NCBI RefSeq assembly: GCF_020252395.1
Contig: NZ_JADCDB010000014.1
Span: 62,001 to 126,000 of the forward strand
Length of the DNA: 64,000 nt
Direction of reading: 5' to 3'
Source: Aestuariivirga sp.
Lineage (GTDB): Bacteria > Pseudomonadota > Alphaproteobacteria > Rhizobiales > Aestuariivirgaceae
Position 1 is the first letter of the stretch. Every line of letters starts with the position of its first letter. Position numbers and translations under genes: made by a program. Positions 43,414 to 51,820 of the stretch are shown piece after piece. The notes under the pieces were generated by a model, which saw only the letters and a list, made by a program, of their open reading frames with translations, was not told the DNA's origin and ran no database searches.

Positions 43414-43743
43414 ATGACCGTGTCCATCACCCTCACCGAGGCGGCAGCCTCGCGCATCCGCGACATCCTGGCGAAGGAGCCGGGCAAGGCGGCACTGCGG
43501 ATTGCGGTGAACGGCGGCGGCTGCTCCGGCTTTCAGTATGATTTCCAGCTCACAGAGGCCGCCGCCGAGGACGATCTCGTGATCGAGCGCAGTGGCGTCA
43601 AGGCGGTGGTCGATCCGGTGAGCCAGGAATTTCTTAATGGCGCCGAGATCGACTTCGTCGACGACCTGATGGGCCAGTCCTTCCGCATCAGGAACCCCAA
43701 CGCCACCTCCTCCTGCGGCTGCGGCACGTCTTTCGCGATCTGA
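43414..43743 (+). CDS. A-type iron-sulfur carrier (ErpA/IscA-like)
   Basis: 109 residues from the ATG at 43414 (MTVSITLTEAAASRI). Carries and delivers [2Fe-2S] or [4Fe-4S] clusters. All three ligands are present: C37 in GGGCSGFQY, C101 and C103 in SSCGCG. The ErpA-type ending SFAI is typical of the alphaproteobacterial copy that sits next to dgt and xthA. Which clients it serves cannot be told; the [4Fe-4S] enzymes CysI and CysH in this window would need such clusters. Confidence 0.92.
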   Translation: MTVSITLTEAAASRIRDILAKEPGKAALRIAVNGGGCSGFQYDFQLTEAAAEDDLVIERSGVKAVVDPVSQEFLNGAEIDFVDDLMGQSFRIRNPNATSSCGCGTSFAI

Positions 43744-43781
43744 CTTGCGGCGCATGAGCGCCACCGCCATCATGGGCGGCC

Positions 43782-44567
43782 ATGAAGATCGCCACCTGGA
43801 ACGTCAACTCCATCAAGGCCCGCCTCGACAACGCGCTCGCGTGGTTGCGGCAGGCCAATCCGGACATCCTCTGCCTGCAGGAACTCAAATGCGAGGACCA
43901 CGCCTTCCCGGCGCAGGCCTTCGAGGAGCTGGGCTACAATGTGCTGGTCCACGGCCAGAAGACCTATAATGGAGTGGCCATCCTCTCGAAGCTCAAGCCC
44001 GAGGACGTGACGCGCGGGCTTGCAGGCGAGGACGGGGACAGCCAGGCGCGCTACCTCGAGGCGGTGTTCGCGCGCAAGTCCGGCGTGGTGCGCGTCGCCT
44101 CGATCTATCTGCCCAACGGAAATCCTCTGGGTACGGAAAAATTCGCCTACAAGCTGCGCTGGATGGACCGGCTGCAGGCCCGCGCCAAGGCGCTGCTGAA
44201 GCTGGAGGAGCCGCTGGTTCTGGCGGGCGATTACAACGTGATCCCCACGCCGCTCGATGCCAGGCACCCGGAGAACTGGACCAATGATGCGCTGTTCCAG
44301 CCCGAGTCCCGCGCCAAGTTCCGTACCCTCCTCAATCTCGGGTTCACCGACGCCATCCGGCAGGTCCATGGCGATGAGCCCGGCCTCTACACCTTCTGGG
44401 ACTACCAGGCCGGCGCCTGGCAGCGCAACAACGGCATCCGCATCGACCACCTGCTCCTCTCCCCCCAGGCCGCCGACTTGCTGAAGAGCGCCCACATCGA
44501 CCGCGAAGTCCGGACGCAGGAGAAGCCATCGGACCACGTGCCGGTGGTGATCGAGCTGAAGGCCTGA
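43782..44567 (+). CDS. xthA: Exodeoxyribonuclease III
   Basis: 261 residues. Mg-dependent AP endonuclease and 3'-5' exonuclease for base-excision repair. Endonuclease/exonuclease/phosphatase fold: MKIATWNVNSIKARL (metal-site Asn), LCLQELKCED (metal Glu), YNGVAILSK, AGDYNVIPTPLD and the catalytic SDHVPVVIEL. 38 bases after the erpA-like gene, so probably co-transcribed. Full length for the family. Confidence 0.95.
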   Translation: MKIATWNVNSIKARLDNALAWLRQANPDILCLQELKCEDHAFPAQAFEELGYNVLVHGQKTYNGVAILSKLKPEDVTRGLAGEDGDSQARYLEAVFARKSGVVRVASIYLPNGNPLGTEKFAYKLRWMDRLQARAKALLKLEEPLVLAGDYNVIPTPLDARHPENWTNDALFQPESRAKFRTLLNLGFTDAIRQVHGDEPGLYTFWDYQAGAWQRNNGIRIDHLLLSPQAADLLKSAHIDREVRTQEKPSDHVPVVIELKA

Positions 44568-44711
44568 CGGAAAACATCAACAGAGCTGAGACGGCATTCA
44601 CCTGACGGCCTGGCGCGCTGGAAAGACTTGACCGCTGTCAGTGTCTTGCGCGCCAAATCAAACAGATGGAATCTCTTGCCGAGAGGACATGACTTGCGCG
44701 TGGGAGCATAT

Positions 44712-45302
44712 CTATTTGCTCTGATGAGGCAAAGAGGTTCGCGATGTGCGCGCAGCATGCCGGCGCCACTCTGGCCAGTCAATTGGGCCACCAATTGATC
44801 CTTCCAGCTCGATGTCCGCAGGCTGAAGCCGCCCCGTAAACAATACCAAGTTGTGGCATGCCCATCGGGCACTAGGGACTATTAAAGCGTCAAACCCGAG
44901 AAAGAATGCGGCGTCGGCAATGCTTTGTGTCCGTTCGTAATGTCGCTCTCTGTAGGTCGTCGTTTCAACTCCCAGCCGTTGCAGTGTTGCGAGATCGGCA
45001 ATGCGGAGTGTTTTCGATGATCGAACCTTAAGTTCGTAGCAATCCCATCTTATCTTGGAAGGAAATACCGGTTGGAGTGACAACAGTGCGTCAATCTCGG
45101 CTATTGCGCCGTCCTTTTTCAGTGATGTGTAGAGTACGTCGAATTGGCCGTTGCACCAGCGGCTTTGTGATGGGCTCCCGACAGTAGGGTCTCTGCCATC
45201 ACGCACGCAGCGCCAAACGCGGCCTTCGAAAGGTTCGCGTGCAAAAGCGTCGACTGCGTCAAGAAGCTGGAGATCACGTGCCTTCCGCAATTCGGCCGGC
45301 AT
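44712..45302 (-). CDS. RES-domain toxin
   Basis: 196 residues. RES domain with conserved Arg, Glu and Ser positions: 'RVWRCVRDG', 'SRWCNGQFDVLYTSLKKDGAIAEIDALL'. Characterised members (for example MbcT) degrade NAD+. Its ATG overlaps the antitoxin's stop (45300-45304), the usual order of Xre-RES operons. The sequence is visibly less GC-rich than flanking genes, which suggests horizontal gain. Confidence 0.88.
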   Translation of the reverse strand: MPAELRKARDLQLLDAVDAFAREPFEGRVWRCVRDGRDPTVGSPSQSRWCNGQFDVLYTSLKKDGAIAEIDALLSLQPVFPSKIRWDCYELKVRSSKTLRIADLATLQRLGVETTTYRERHYERTQSIADAAFFLGFDALIVPSARWACHNLVLFTGRLQPADIELEGSIGGPIDWPEWRRHAARTSRTSLPHQSK

Positions 45303-45640
45303 CAGGTATATGCACCGGCTTCAAGGGCTTCAATTACAGCAAGCACCGCCTCAGTTCGACCTTCATTAATAAGGTCGATTGCTCGCTCTCCATTCAGCAT
45401 TGGATGTTTGGAATGAAGCCATAGCCGCGTTTCGTCCGCCGCATAAAAGTCGGAAAGACGATCGACGACATATCGCAACTCAGCGATAACAGTTTGAGTC
45501 CGCAGGTCAGGGGTCGCCTTACCACTGGACCAGCGTGATACCGTTGCCGGAGACACAGCAACAATATTTGCGATGTCTTTTCCCTGTAAGCCTCCATCGC
45601 TTTTCAGATGATCTAGGATTCGGCTCACTGCGGTAGCCAT
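45302..45640 (-). CDS. Xre/MbcA-ParS-type antitoxin
   Basis: 112 residues from the ATG at 45640 (AGGTG 7 bases upstream). Residues about 8-50 are a helix-turn-helix (LQGKDIANIVAVSPATVSRW). The C-terminal half holds the MbcA/ParS (DUF2384) domain, 'LWLHSKHPMLNGERAIDLINEGRTEAVLAVIEALEAGAY', whose last residues usually plug the toxin's active site. Forms a coupled pair with the RES toxin; DNA binding should give autoregulation. Confidence 0.9.
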   Translation of the reverse strand: MATAVSRILDHLKSDGGLQGKDIANIVAVSPATVSRWSSGKATPDLRTQTVIAELRYVVDRLSDFYAADETRLWLHSKHPMLNGERAIDLINEGRTEAVLAVIEALEAGAYT

Positions 45641-45659
45641 GATTAACACCTATCTCTCT

Positions 45660-46037
45660 TCACTTGACTTGATTACTCGGTTCTCTGATCGCGAATGCCG
45701 CAGATCGCGTTGCCCTAGAACTTGTCTTTTCGAGGCCACCTAGGGCTTCTGTCAGAACGCCATCGGGATTAGCCCATGGTGCGTTTCGTGCCTGACCAGC
45801 ATACCTCGCGATTGCCGATAGCTCTGCAACATTGGTGTCAAAAACGAGCTCATGACCTTCTTGACGCAGAGCCGATACTAGGTCTTGTTGCTCTTTCAGC
45901 GACCCGGCTTCGATCACGAAGCGGTCGTATGGCAGCCGTTCAGCTTCAAGGAGATGCTCTAAGCGCCGATGCTCACTTACTCGCAAGAAACGTGCGATGG
46001 GAGCCGGCTGGCCATGTAGATAGACGACGTTGCTCAT
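45660..46037 (-). CDS. Unknown protein leading the Xre-RES operon, perhaps a truncated remnant
   Basis: 125 residues from the ATG at 46037 (GGAAG 5 bases upstream). It begins MSNVVYLHGQPAPIARFLRV, then 'DRFVIEAGSLKEQQDLVSALRQEGHELVFDTNVAELSAIARYAGQARNAPWAN'. This resembles what I recall as the N-terminal strand-helix part of longer (over 300 residues) TIM-barrel-like hypothetical proteins often seen near TA loci. Here the last 25 residues look unrelated, so the gene may be truncated or frameshifted. It lies 19 bases before the antitoxin and is AT-richer than its surroundings, like the pair. Confidence 0.5.
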   Translation of the reverse strand: MSNVVYLHGQPAPIARFLRVSEHRRLEHLLEAERLPYDRFVIEAGSLKEQQDLVSALRQEGHELVFDTNVAELSAIARYAGQARNAPWANPDGVLTEALGGLEKTSSRATRSAAFAIREPSNQVK

Positions 46038-46058
46038 ACCAACTTCCGAATCACAGAG

Positions 46059-46083
46059 TTGCATATCGCTTTCACGAATGCAA
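46059..46083. promoter_or_regulatory. Inverted repeat upstream of the Xre-RES operon
   Basis: TTGCAT and ATGCAA with a 13-base centre, 22 bases before the first gene. A possible operator for the Xre antitoxin; short arms, so weak evidence. Confidence 0.3.
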
Positions 46084-46176
46084 GTTATGAAATCGACTAT
46101 TTTGGCAGATAGAGCTTTCCTTCGGGTCTGAGTTTATTGAACTCCCGGCCTGTTTGCCTTACCCCGTTCATAGAAA

Positions 46177-46204
46177 AACCCGCGCGCCTCGCGGCGCGCG
46201 GGTT
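46177..46204 (-). terminator. Intrinsic terminator of the phasin gene
   Basis: AACCCGCGCGCC and GGCGCGCGGGTT form a perfect 12-bp stem with a TCGC loop. Read on the minus strand it runs into TTTTTC, and lies 26 bases after the phasin stop. Confidence 0.9.
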
Positions 46205-46229
46205 CCGTCAGCTCAATCCGGCGAAGCGG

Positions 46230-46574
46230 TTACTTCGGGGCCTTGACGCCGAAGGCGGCCATGGAGGCCTCGAAGGGCTTGTAGGCTTCCTTGGCGGTGG
46301 CGACGTACATTTCGTTCAGCTTGGTCATCTGGGCGACCAGCGACTCGTAATGCTCCTTGGCGAGGGCTTGCTGGACCTCGAGCGCCTTGTCGAGCGACTT
46401 CGTCGCGGTGAGCTTCTCGAAAGCCGCGGTGCCCTTCTCGAAGGACTGGCGCGAATAATCGGCGGCTTCCTGGGCGATCGCCTGGAAACCCTTGGTCAGG
46501 GCGTTCGAGGCGGCAACATAGGCCTCGAAACCGTTTTTGCCGAAAGACTGGAACTCTTCAAAGGACTTCATCAT
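46230..46574 (-). CDS. Phasin family protein
   Basis: 114 residues from the ATG at 46574 (GGAG 7 bases upstream; the second ATG at 46571 is possible). Amphipathic, helix-rich and free of Cys. 'SFEEFQSFGKNGFEAYVAASNALTKGFQAIAQEAADYSRQSFEKGTAAFEKLTATKSLDKALEVQQ' is the phasin pattern of proteins that coat polyhydroxyalkanoate granules. It implies that the organism stores PHA. A good promoter and a strong terminator frame it as a single gene, consistent with high expression. Confidence 0.9.
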   Translation of the reverse strand: MMKSFEEFQSFGKNGFEAYVAASNALTKGFQAIAQEAADYSRQSFEKGTAAFEKLTATKSLDKALEVQQALAKEHYESLVAQMTKLNEMYVATAKEAYKPFEASMAAFGVKAPK

Positions 46575-46607
46575 GGTGCGTCTCCATTTGCCGTAAAGTG
46601 AATGCGC

Positions 46608-46637
46608 GTAATATGTGCGCCGCAACATGGTTGTCAA
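46608..46637 (-). promoter_or_regulatory. Sigma-70-like promoter of the phasin gene
   Basis: On the minus strand TTGACA (46637-46632), 18-base spacer, TATTAC (46613-46608), 34 bases before the ATG. The full -35 consensus is unusual in this genome. Confidence 0.6.
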
Positions 46638-46833
46638 TATCTATTTTGCATTGCACCATAACTTTCTCGGTGGAAATGCGCAGGCCTTTGATTTACTCCC
46701 CCGTAACAGTGCTTGGTCGAAAAGCACCAGAAACGCAGCAGAAGGCAGTTGGCCGGGCCAGCGGGCTGGCTGGACTGGCCGGACTATGATAAACTTAACC
46801 CACTTTGGGGTGGGCCGATTTGGTGGAGTTGGC

Positions 46834-48420
46834 ATGCATTTTCTTGGGCTCCGCGGCGACCGACTGAGGCCGTGCATGGGATCACCGGTGTTGCGTGTTT
46901 GGGTGTTGCGTGTTTGGCGTCAGGCGGTGGCTGCCGTCCTAGCGGTGGGACTGGGCATATCCGCCGCATATGCTGCGCCGCGGTTCTCCGCCCTCACCGT
47001 CGACGCCCGCGATGGCAAAGTGCTCTATGCCAATGACATAGACGGCATCCGCCACCCGGCCTCGCTGACCAAGATGATGACGCTCTACCTGCTGTTCCAG
47101 GACCTGAGCGCCGGCAAGCTGAAACTCAATTCGCCGGTCACCGTTTCCGCCCGCTGCGCTGGCATGGCGCCCTCGAAGCTGGGCGTGAAGGCCGGCCAGA
47201 GCATCACGGCCGAGACGGCGACGCGCGCGCTGATCGTCAAATCGGCCAATGACATCGCCTGCGCCGTGGCCGAAACTCTCGGCGGCAGCGAGAGCGCCTT
47301 CGCGCAACGCATGACGCGCACGGCGCGCAGCCTCGGCATGTCGCGCACCACTTTCCGAAACGCCTCGGGCCTGCCCAATCCCAACCAGGTGACCTCGGCC
47401 CGCGACATGGCCACGCTCGGCCTGCGTCTGATGCGCGACTACCCGCAGTATTACCCCTATTTCCGTACACGGAGCTTCGTCTTTCAGGGCAAGACCATCA
47501 CGGGCCACAACCGCCTGCTCGGCAGCTACGAGGGCGCCGACGGCATCAAGACGGGCTATGTCGCCGCCTCGGGCTTCAACCTCGTCACCTCGGTGCGCCG
47601 TGGCGACAGGCGCCTCGTCGGCGTCGTGCTGGGCGGCAGGTCCGGCGCCTCGCGCGATGCCTACATGAAGCAGATGCTGAGCCAGTATTTCGACGACGCC
47701 ACGAGCGGCCGGACCATTGCCGCCTATGCGGGTTCCGCCAAGGGCGCCAAGCCGACGGAGGAGACTGAAACCGCCGCGGCGGGCAATGCCGCTGCCGCGC
47801 CCGCCGCCAAGCAGCCGCGCAAGGATGCCGCAGCGAAACGTCTGGCCGCGCGCAAGAGCAAGGCCAAGGAAGACCGGACCGCCGCGGCGGGCGCTGGCGA
47901 GCCTGCCGAACAGGGCGACACCGAGGACGGCGTGGACCAGATGGCGAACCTCGCAGCGCAGGCAGCACAGCCCGCAACGGCCGCCGCGGCGCCGGCTGCC
48001 ACGGGAACCACCACCCAGGCCGCAGGAGAAACCCCGCAGGTCGAGACCGTTCCCGCGCCCATGCCGGATCAGACGGTGGGCGAGGCGCCGTCAACCGGGC
48101 CTTCCGAACAAAAAACGCAGGCCCAGCAGTTGGCCGATCAGGCCCAGATGGCCGCGATCGCCGCGGGGACGGATGGCGGCTGGAGCATTTCGCTGGGCGA
48201 CTATGCCACCAAGGCCGATGCGACGGCGGTGTTGCAGCAGATGCGTAAGCGCACGCCCGGCGTGCTCGGCGGCCGCACCGCCCAGACGGTGAAGGTTGAG
48301 AAGAAGGGCAAGATCACCTATCGCGCGCGCTTCACCGGCTTCGACCAAGCCTCGGCCGCCATGGCCTGCAAGACCATCAAGAAGAAGAACGCGCCATGCC
48401 AGCCGGTGGGACCGTCGTGA
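46834..48420 (+). CDS. D-alanyl-D-alanine carboxypeptidase with SPOR domain
   Basis: 528 residues from the ATG at 46834 (GGAG 5 bases upstream). Signal peptide to about residue 48 (hydrophobic AVAAVLAVGLGISAAYA). The PBP5/6-type serine peptidase has all three motifs: S77-x-x-K80 (ASLTK), S137-x-N139 (SAN) and K239-T-G (KTG). It trims pentapeptide stems in the periplasm. A Pro/Ala-rich linker leads to a C-terminal SPOR domain (about 445-528), so it should act at division septa. Codons 19-28 are a tandem 15-bp repeat (VLRVWVLRVW). Confidence 0.93.
   Translation: MHFLGLRGDRLRPCMGSPVLRVWVLRVWRQAVAAVLAVGLGISAAYAAPRFSALTVDARDGKVLYANDIDGIRHPASLTKMMTLYLLFQDLSAGKLKLNSPVTVSARCAGMAPSKLGVKAGQSITAETATRALIVKSANDIACAVAETLGGSESAFAQRMTRTARSLGMSRTTFRNASGLPNPNQVTSARDMATLGLRLMRDYPQYYPYFRTRSFVFQGKTITGHNRLLGSYEGADGIKTGYVAASGFNLVTSVRRGDRRLVGVVLGGRSGASRDAYMKQMLSQYFDDATSGRTIAAYAGSAKGAKPTEETETAAAGNAAAAPAAKQPRKDAAAKRLAARKSKAKEDRTAAAGAGEPAEQGDTEDGVDQMANLAAQAAQPATAAAAPAATGTTTQAAGETPQVETVPAPMPDQTVGEAPSTGPSEQKTQAQQLADQAQMAAIAAGTDGGWSISLGDYATKADATAVLQQMRKRTPGVLGGRTAQTVKVEKKGKITYRARFTGFDQASAAMACKTIKKKNAPCQPVGPS
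46888..46917 (+). repeat. 15-bp perfect tandem repeat inside the carboxypeptidase signal peptide
   Basis: GTGTTGCGTGTTTGG occurs twice with no gap and in frame, encoding VLRVW twice. Slippage here would lengthen or shorten the n-region of the signal peptide without a frameshift. Confidence 0.9.
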
Positions 48421-48435
48421 GCCCTTCGCCGTGGC

Positions 48436-49128
48436 TCATGGCAGCAGGAATTCCTTGGCCTCGTTGATCTTTGCGGCGAGATAGTCCGACCCGCCGAGAT
48501 CGGGGTGCGCCGTTTTCATCAGGCGGCGGTGCGCGGCGCGGATTTCGTCCGGCGTGGCGCCTTCCTTCAACCCCAGAATGGCCAGCGCCTCGGCGCGGGT
48601 CATCTTCTGCGACGTGGTGACGGGCGCGCGGCCTGCCCCGCTGTTCCACTGCTGGCGCCATTCTGGGTGCGTGCGCTCGATCCAGGCCTCGAACAGGGCG
48701 CGGCTCTGGTCGGGTGCGGCTGCGCATTGCGCGTGCAGCGCCTGCGCCTCGACAAGCGTCAGGCTCGACAGCCTGCGGCCCCTGAGCGGGCCTGCCAGCA
48801 CCTCGCCATCCATTCGGCCCGAATCATGGTCGAGCTGCATGGCGATCAGGCTGGTCGACACCTTCGAGGCCTGACCCGGGCTCTTGCGCTGCCACGGCAT
48901 GCCATTGGGGAACATGGCCTGCTGGCCCATGAGGCCGAGGCCCAGCATGAAAAGCGGGATCGCGACATTGACCTCGCCGCGCAGCGTGAGCAGCCCCGCG
49001 AGGGCGATGACGGCGATGCCGCCCATCTTGCGGATGAGCCCCCGCACCTGCGCCGGCTGGGCATTGGCGAAGGACTTGACGAGGTACCAGCCGCCCACCA
49101 CGATCACGAGGCCGAGGATGAAATTCAT
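48436..49128 (-). CDS. DnaJ-domain membrane protein
   Basis: 230 residues. One or two N-terminal hydrophobic segments ([16 protein letters not shown]; '[14 protein letters not shown]' and '[14 protein letters not shown]') anchor it, and a C-terminal J domain (about 172-230) carries HPD in [11 protein letters not shown]. It should stimulate an Hsp70 partner at the membrane, in the manner of DjlA; the client is unknown. Convergent with the carboxypeptidase gene and 13 bases after the VWA gene. Confidence 0.87.
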   Translation of the reverse strand: MNFILGLVIVVGGWYLVKSFANAQPAQVRGLIRKMGGIAVIALAGLLTLRGEVNVAIPLFMLGLGLMGQQAMFPNGMPWQRKSPGQASKVSTSLIAMQLDHDSGRMDGEVLAGPLRGRRLSSLTLVEAQALHAQCAAAPDQSRALFEAWIERTHPEWRQQWNSGAGRAPVTTSQKMTRAEALAILGLKEGATPDEIRAAHRRLMKTAHPDLGGSDYLAAKINEAKEFLLP

Positions 49129-49141
49129 CGTACGCCGTCCG

Positions 49142-49843
49142 TCACTTCATCTGGCCAAGCAGAAGGGCGGCCGCGCCGCCGCGCCGGGCGGAATGGTCTT
49201 CGAGCGCCGTAAAGCCGCCCGCGGCATAGACGGCAACTGCCGCCAGCAACTCGCGCAGGATCTTGGCCGCATCGCTGCCGAAGCGGAAATAGGCTCCGCG
49301 GGTGAGCCGCGCGATCTCGCGGAAGCCAGCCTCGGCGGCGGGATCGCGGCCCTCCTGAAACATGAAGACGGGAATGCCGATGAGGCCGATCTCGCCGGCA
49401 AGCTGGGCCAGCGGGTCGATCGCTTCCTCCAGCGCGTCGCCAATATAGATGCAGGCATTGACCTTGCCGGCTGCGGCTTCACCCTTGAGGTGCTTCAGCA
49501 CGCGGCCGATCTGGGTGTGGCCGCCCCGGCAGCGGATGCCGGACATGAGCCGGGCCAGCACGGCGGTGTCAGGCGTCCACATCGAGGCGCGGCATTCATT
49601 GAAGCCACGGAAATAGACGAGCTGCACGTCAAGCCCGCCCACCCGGCCCGCTTCGGCAAACATGTCGCCCTGGATCGAGAGCGCCATGTCCCAGCTGTGC
49701 TGGCGGCTCATGGTGGCGTCCATCGCGAGCACGAGGCGGCCCTTGCCGCCGCCGGTGGCGGGCGGCGGCATGTCGCGGACGCGGGCGAGGAAGGCCTCGA
49801 CATCGCCCTCTCCGCCCGGATCATGGCGCTTGATGTTCGGCAT
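49142..49843 (-). CDS. VWA-domain protein
   Basis: 233 residues. A von Willebrand factor A fold: '[20 protein letters not shown]' supplies a MIDAS-type DxTxS, and later '[16 protein letters not shown]' and '[12 protein letters not shown]' supply the remaining metal-site residues. No signal peptide is seen, so it is probably cytoplasmic and mediates protein contacts. It lies between the EipB-like and DnaJ-domain genes in a leftward run with 13-15-base gaps. Confidence 0.8.
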   Translation of the reverse strand: MPNIKRHDPGGEGDVEAFLARVRDMPPPATGGGKGRLVLAMDATMSRQHSWDMALSIQGDMFAEAGRVGGLDVQLVYFRGFNECRASMWTPDTAVLARLMSGIRCRGGHTQIGRVLKHLKGEAAAGKVNACIYIGDALEEAIDPLAQLAGEIGLIGIPVFMFQEGRDPAAEAGFREIARLTRGAYFRFGSDAAKILRELLAAVAVYAAGGFTALEDHSARRGGAAALLLGQMK

Positions 49844-49858
49844 CGACGGCCCGCGCGC

Positions 49859-50683
49859 TCAGTTGCAGCTCGGCTTGTCGAGCAGCTTCAGGTCGGTAAG
49901 CGTGCCTGAGAGCGCGAAATCGCCATAGTCGAGCACCAGGCCGGAGGCCACGCCGTTGTCGTACATGTCGAAGCTCACCTGGTATTCCGGCGTCTCGGCA
50001 TTGCCATCGAGCGTGAAGTAGCTCACCGTCATCGGCCAGGCGGCATCGCCCTTGAGCGCCGCGGCGGCCGGGTTTGCAGCATCGCGCGCGATGCTGCCCG
50101 GCGGCTTCTGCCGGCCGACGAAAGAGATGGCGCGGAACGACTTAGCCCCGTCGGAACCATCAAAAACGATACTCGAATCGCGGCCGCCGCCCGCCTCGCC
50201 CAACGCCATCAGCCGCAGCTGGTGCTGCATGGGCAGGGCTGCGCCGGCCGGAACCGTGAAGGGCTCGCCGGGCTTGCTCTTCAGCGTGGCGGCGCCCTCG
50301 GCGTCGGCGCTCTTTCGGGTGAGGCTGATGCGGTCGGTCTCCTTCACCGTGCCGTTAACGCTCTCCTTCAGCTGGTGGCGGAGTTCCGTCGCGCCGGCGT
50401 TCTCAAAGGTGGTGGTGAGGGTGTCGATCACGGCGATGCTGCCATCCTCCTGACGGTATTTTGTGGCCATGCGGAAGTTCACCGTGAAGCCGTCGCAGGA
50501 GGAGCCGTCGATCTCGAAAGCGAGTTTGCCCGCCGCCGACTGCAGCGAGGCCCCCTCATTGGCGCGCAGCAGGGTGAGGTCATAGATCGCCCGGTGCGGA
50601 GCAACCGTGGCGGCATCGGCGGCACTGGCCAGGGCCAGCATGGTCAGGGCCAGCATGGCCGGGGCGGACAGAACGGTTTTCAA
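49859..50683 (-). CDS. EipB-family periplasmic envelope-integrity protein (DUF1849)
   Basis: 274 residues. Signal peptide (MKTVLSAPAMLALTMLALASAADA) then 'APHRAIYDLTLLRANEGASLQSAAGKLAFEIDGSSCDGF', the start of the EipB spiral beta fold. Two cysteines, C63 and C273, match the conserved disulfide pair. In Brucella, EipB supports envelope integrity and stress survival; the same role is inferred here. First gene of the EipB-VWA-DnaJ run. Confidence 0.88.
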   Translation of the reverse strand: MKTVLSAPAMLALTMLALASAADAATVAPHRAIYDLTLLRANEGASLQSAAGKLAFEIDGSSCDGFTVNFRMATKYRQEDGSIAVIDTLTTTFENAGATELRHQLKESVNGTVKETDRISLTRKSADAEGAATLKSKPGEPFTVPAGAALPMQHQLRLMALGEAGGGRDSSIVFDGSDGAKSFRAISFVGRQKPPGSIARDAANPAAAALKGDAAWPMTVSYFTLDGNAETPEYQVSFDMYDNGVASGLVLDYGDFALSGTLTDLKLLDKPSCN

Positions 50684-50763
50684 TTGCTTCTCCTCAGGCG
50701 GGATGGTCCTATGCGGACCATCTACAGCAGACTAACATAATCATCGGACAACAAGAGGCAAAG

Positions 50764-51747
50764 ATGGCGGCAGCAGGGACGGAGACGCCCCGAGTCCTGG
50801 TCACCCGGAAGATGATGCCGGACGTCGAGCGCCGGATCGCCGCCACCTTCCGCGTCACCCTCAACCCCGATGACCGGCCGATGACGCGTGACGAGATCCT
50901 GCGCCTGGCCGCAGCCCATGACGGCCTGCTGCTTACCTCCTTCGACAAGCTGGGGCCGGAGTTCATCCCCTCTCTCCCGCCCTCGATCCGCATCATCGCC
51001 ACGCATTCTGTGGGCTATGACCATCTCTCGATCCCGCAGGCGGAGGCGAAGGGCATTGCCGTCACCAACACGCCGGGCGTGCTGACCGATGCGACAGCCG
51101 ATATCGCACTCCTTCTCATGCTGGGCGCGGCGCGCGGCGCCTCCTGGGGCGACCGCATGGTGCGCGAGGACCGCTGGGGCGAGACGACGCTCGTCTCGCC
51201 GATGGGTCTTGACGTCTCCGGCCAGAGGCTCGGCATCCTCGGCATGGGGCGCATCGGCCAGGCGGTGGCAAGGCGCGCCCGGGCCTTCGGCATGGCGATC
51301 CACTACCACGCGCGGAGGCCCGTGGCGGCGGAGGATGCGCGGGGCGCCGCCTACCACGCGCGCTTCGCGGACATGCTGCCCAACATCGATTTCCTGTCGG
51401 TCAACTGCGCCTCCACACCGGAAACGCGCGGCATGGTGAATGCAGAAGCCTTGGCGCTGCTTCCCAAGGGCGCCATCGTGGTCAACACGGCGCGCGGCGA
51501 CATCGTGGAGGACGACGCGCTGATCGCCGCCCTTGCCTCAGGCCATCTCGCCGCGGCTGGGCTTGACGTGTTCAAGGGCGAGCCGCGGATCGACCCGCGC
51601 TACCGCGGTCTCGACAACGTGTTCCTGCTGCCGCACATCGGCAGCGCCACACCGCGCACGCGCAGCGCCATGGGGCACAAATGTATCGACAATCTCGAAC
51701 AGTTCTTCCGCGGCGAGCGCCCGGCGGACCTCATCACCCGCGCTTGA
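50764..51747 (+). CDS. D-2-hydroxyacid dehydrogenase (glyoxylate/hydroxypyruvate reductase type)
   Basis: 327 residues. NAD-binding Rossmann domain with GILGMGRIGQAVARRARAFGM. Catalytic residues are Arg in NTARGDIV, Glu in DVFKGEP and His in LLPHIGSATPRTR. The catalytic and signature pattern is that of glyoxylate/hydroxypyruvate reductases or D-glycerate dehydrogenases. Divergent from the EipB-like gene. Confidence 0.9.
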   Translation: MAAAGTETPRVLVTRKMMPDVERRIAATFRVTLNPDDRPMTRDEILRLAAAHDGLLLTSFDKLGPEFIPSLPPSIRIIATHSVGYDHLSIPQAEAKGIAVTNTPGVLTDATADIALLLMLGAARGASWGDRMVREDRWGETTLVSPMGLDVSGQRLGILGMGRIGQAVARRARAFGMAIHYHARRPVAAEDARGAAYHARFADMLPNIDFLSVNCASTPETRGMVNAEALALLPKGAIVVNTARGDIVEDDALIAALASGHLAAAGLDVFKGEPRIDPRYRGLDNVFLLPHIGSATPRTRSAMGHKCIDNLEQFFRGERPADLITRA

Positions 51748-51820
51748 TTCCGGGGCCCCGAGCGCCCAATCTCGCCCCCATCCAAGGGGCGCGGGGGCCC
51801 CTTTTCGACAGGAGAATATA

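Noticed and set aside
44568-44711. Possible direct repeats CCTGACGG flanking the start of the Xre-RES island
   Set aside because: The copies at about 44563 and 44601 lie on the same side of the island and are short; no matching copy is seen near 46040-46170, so they are not attachment sites.
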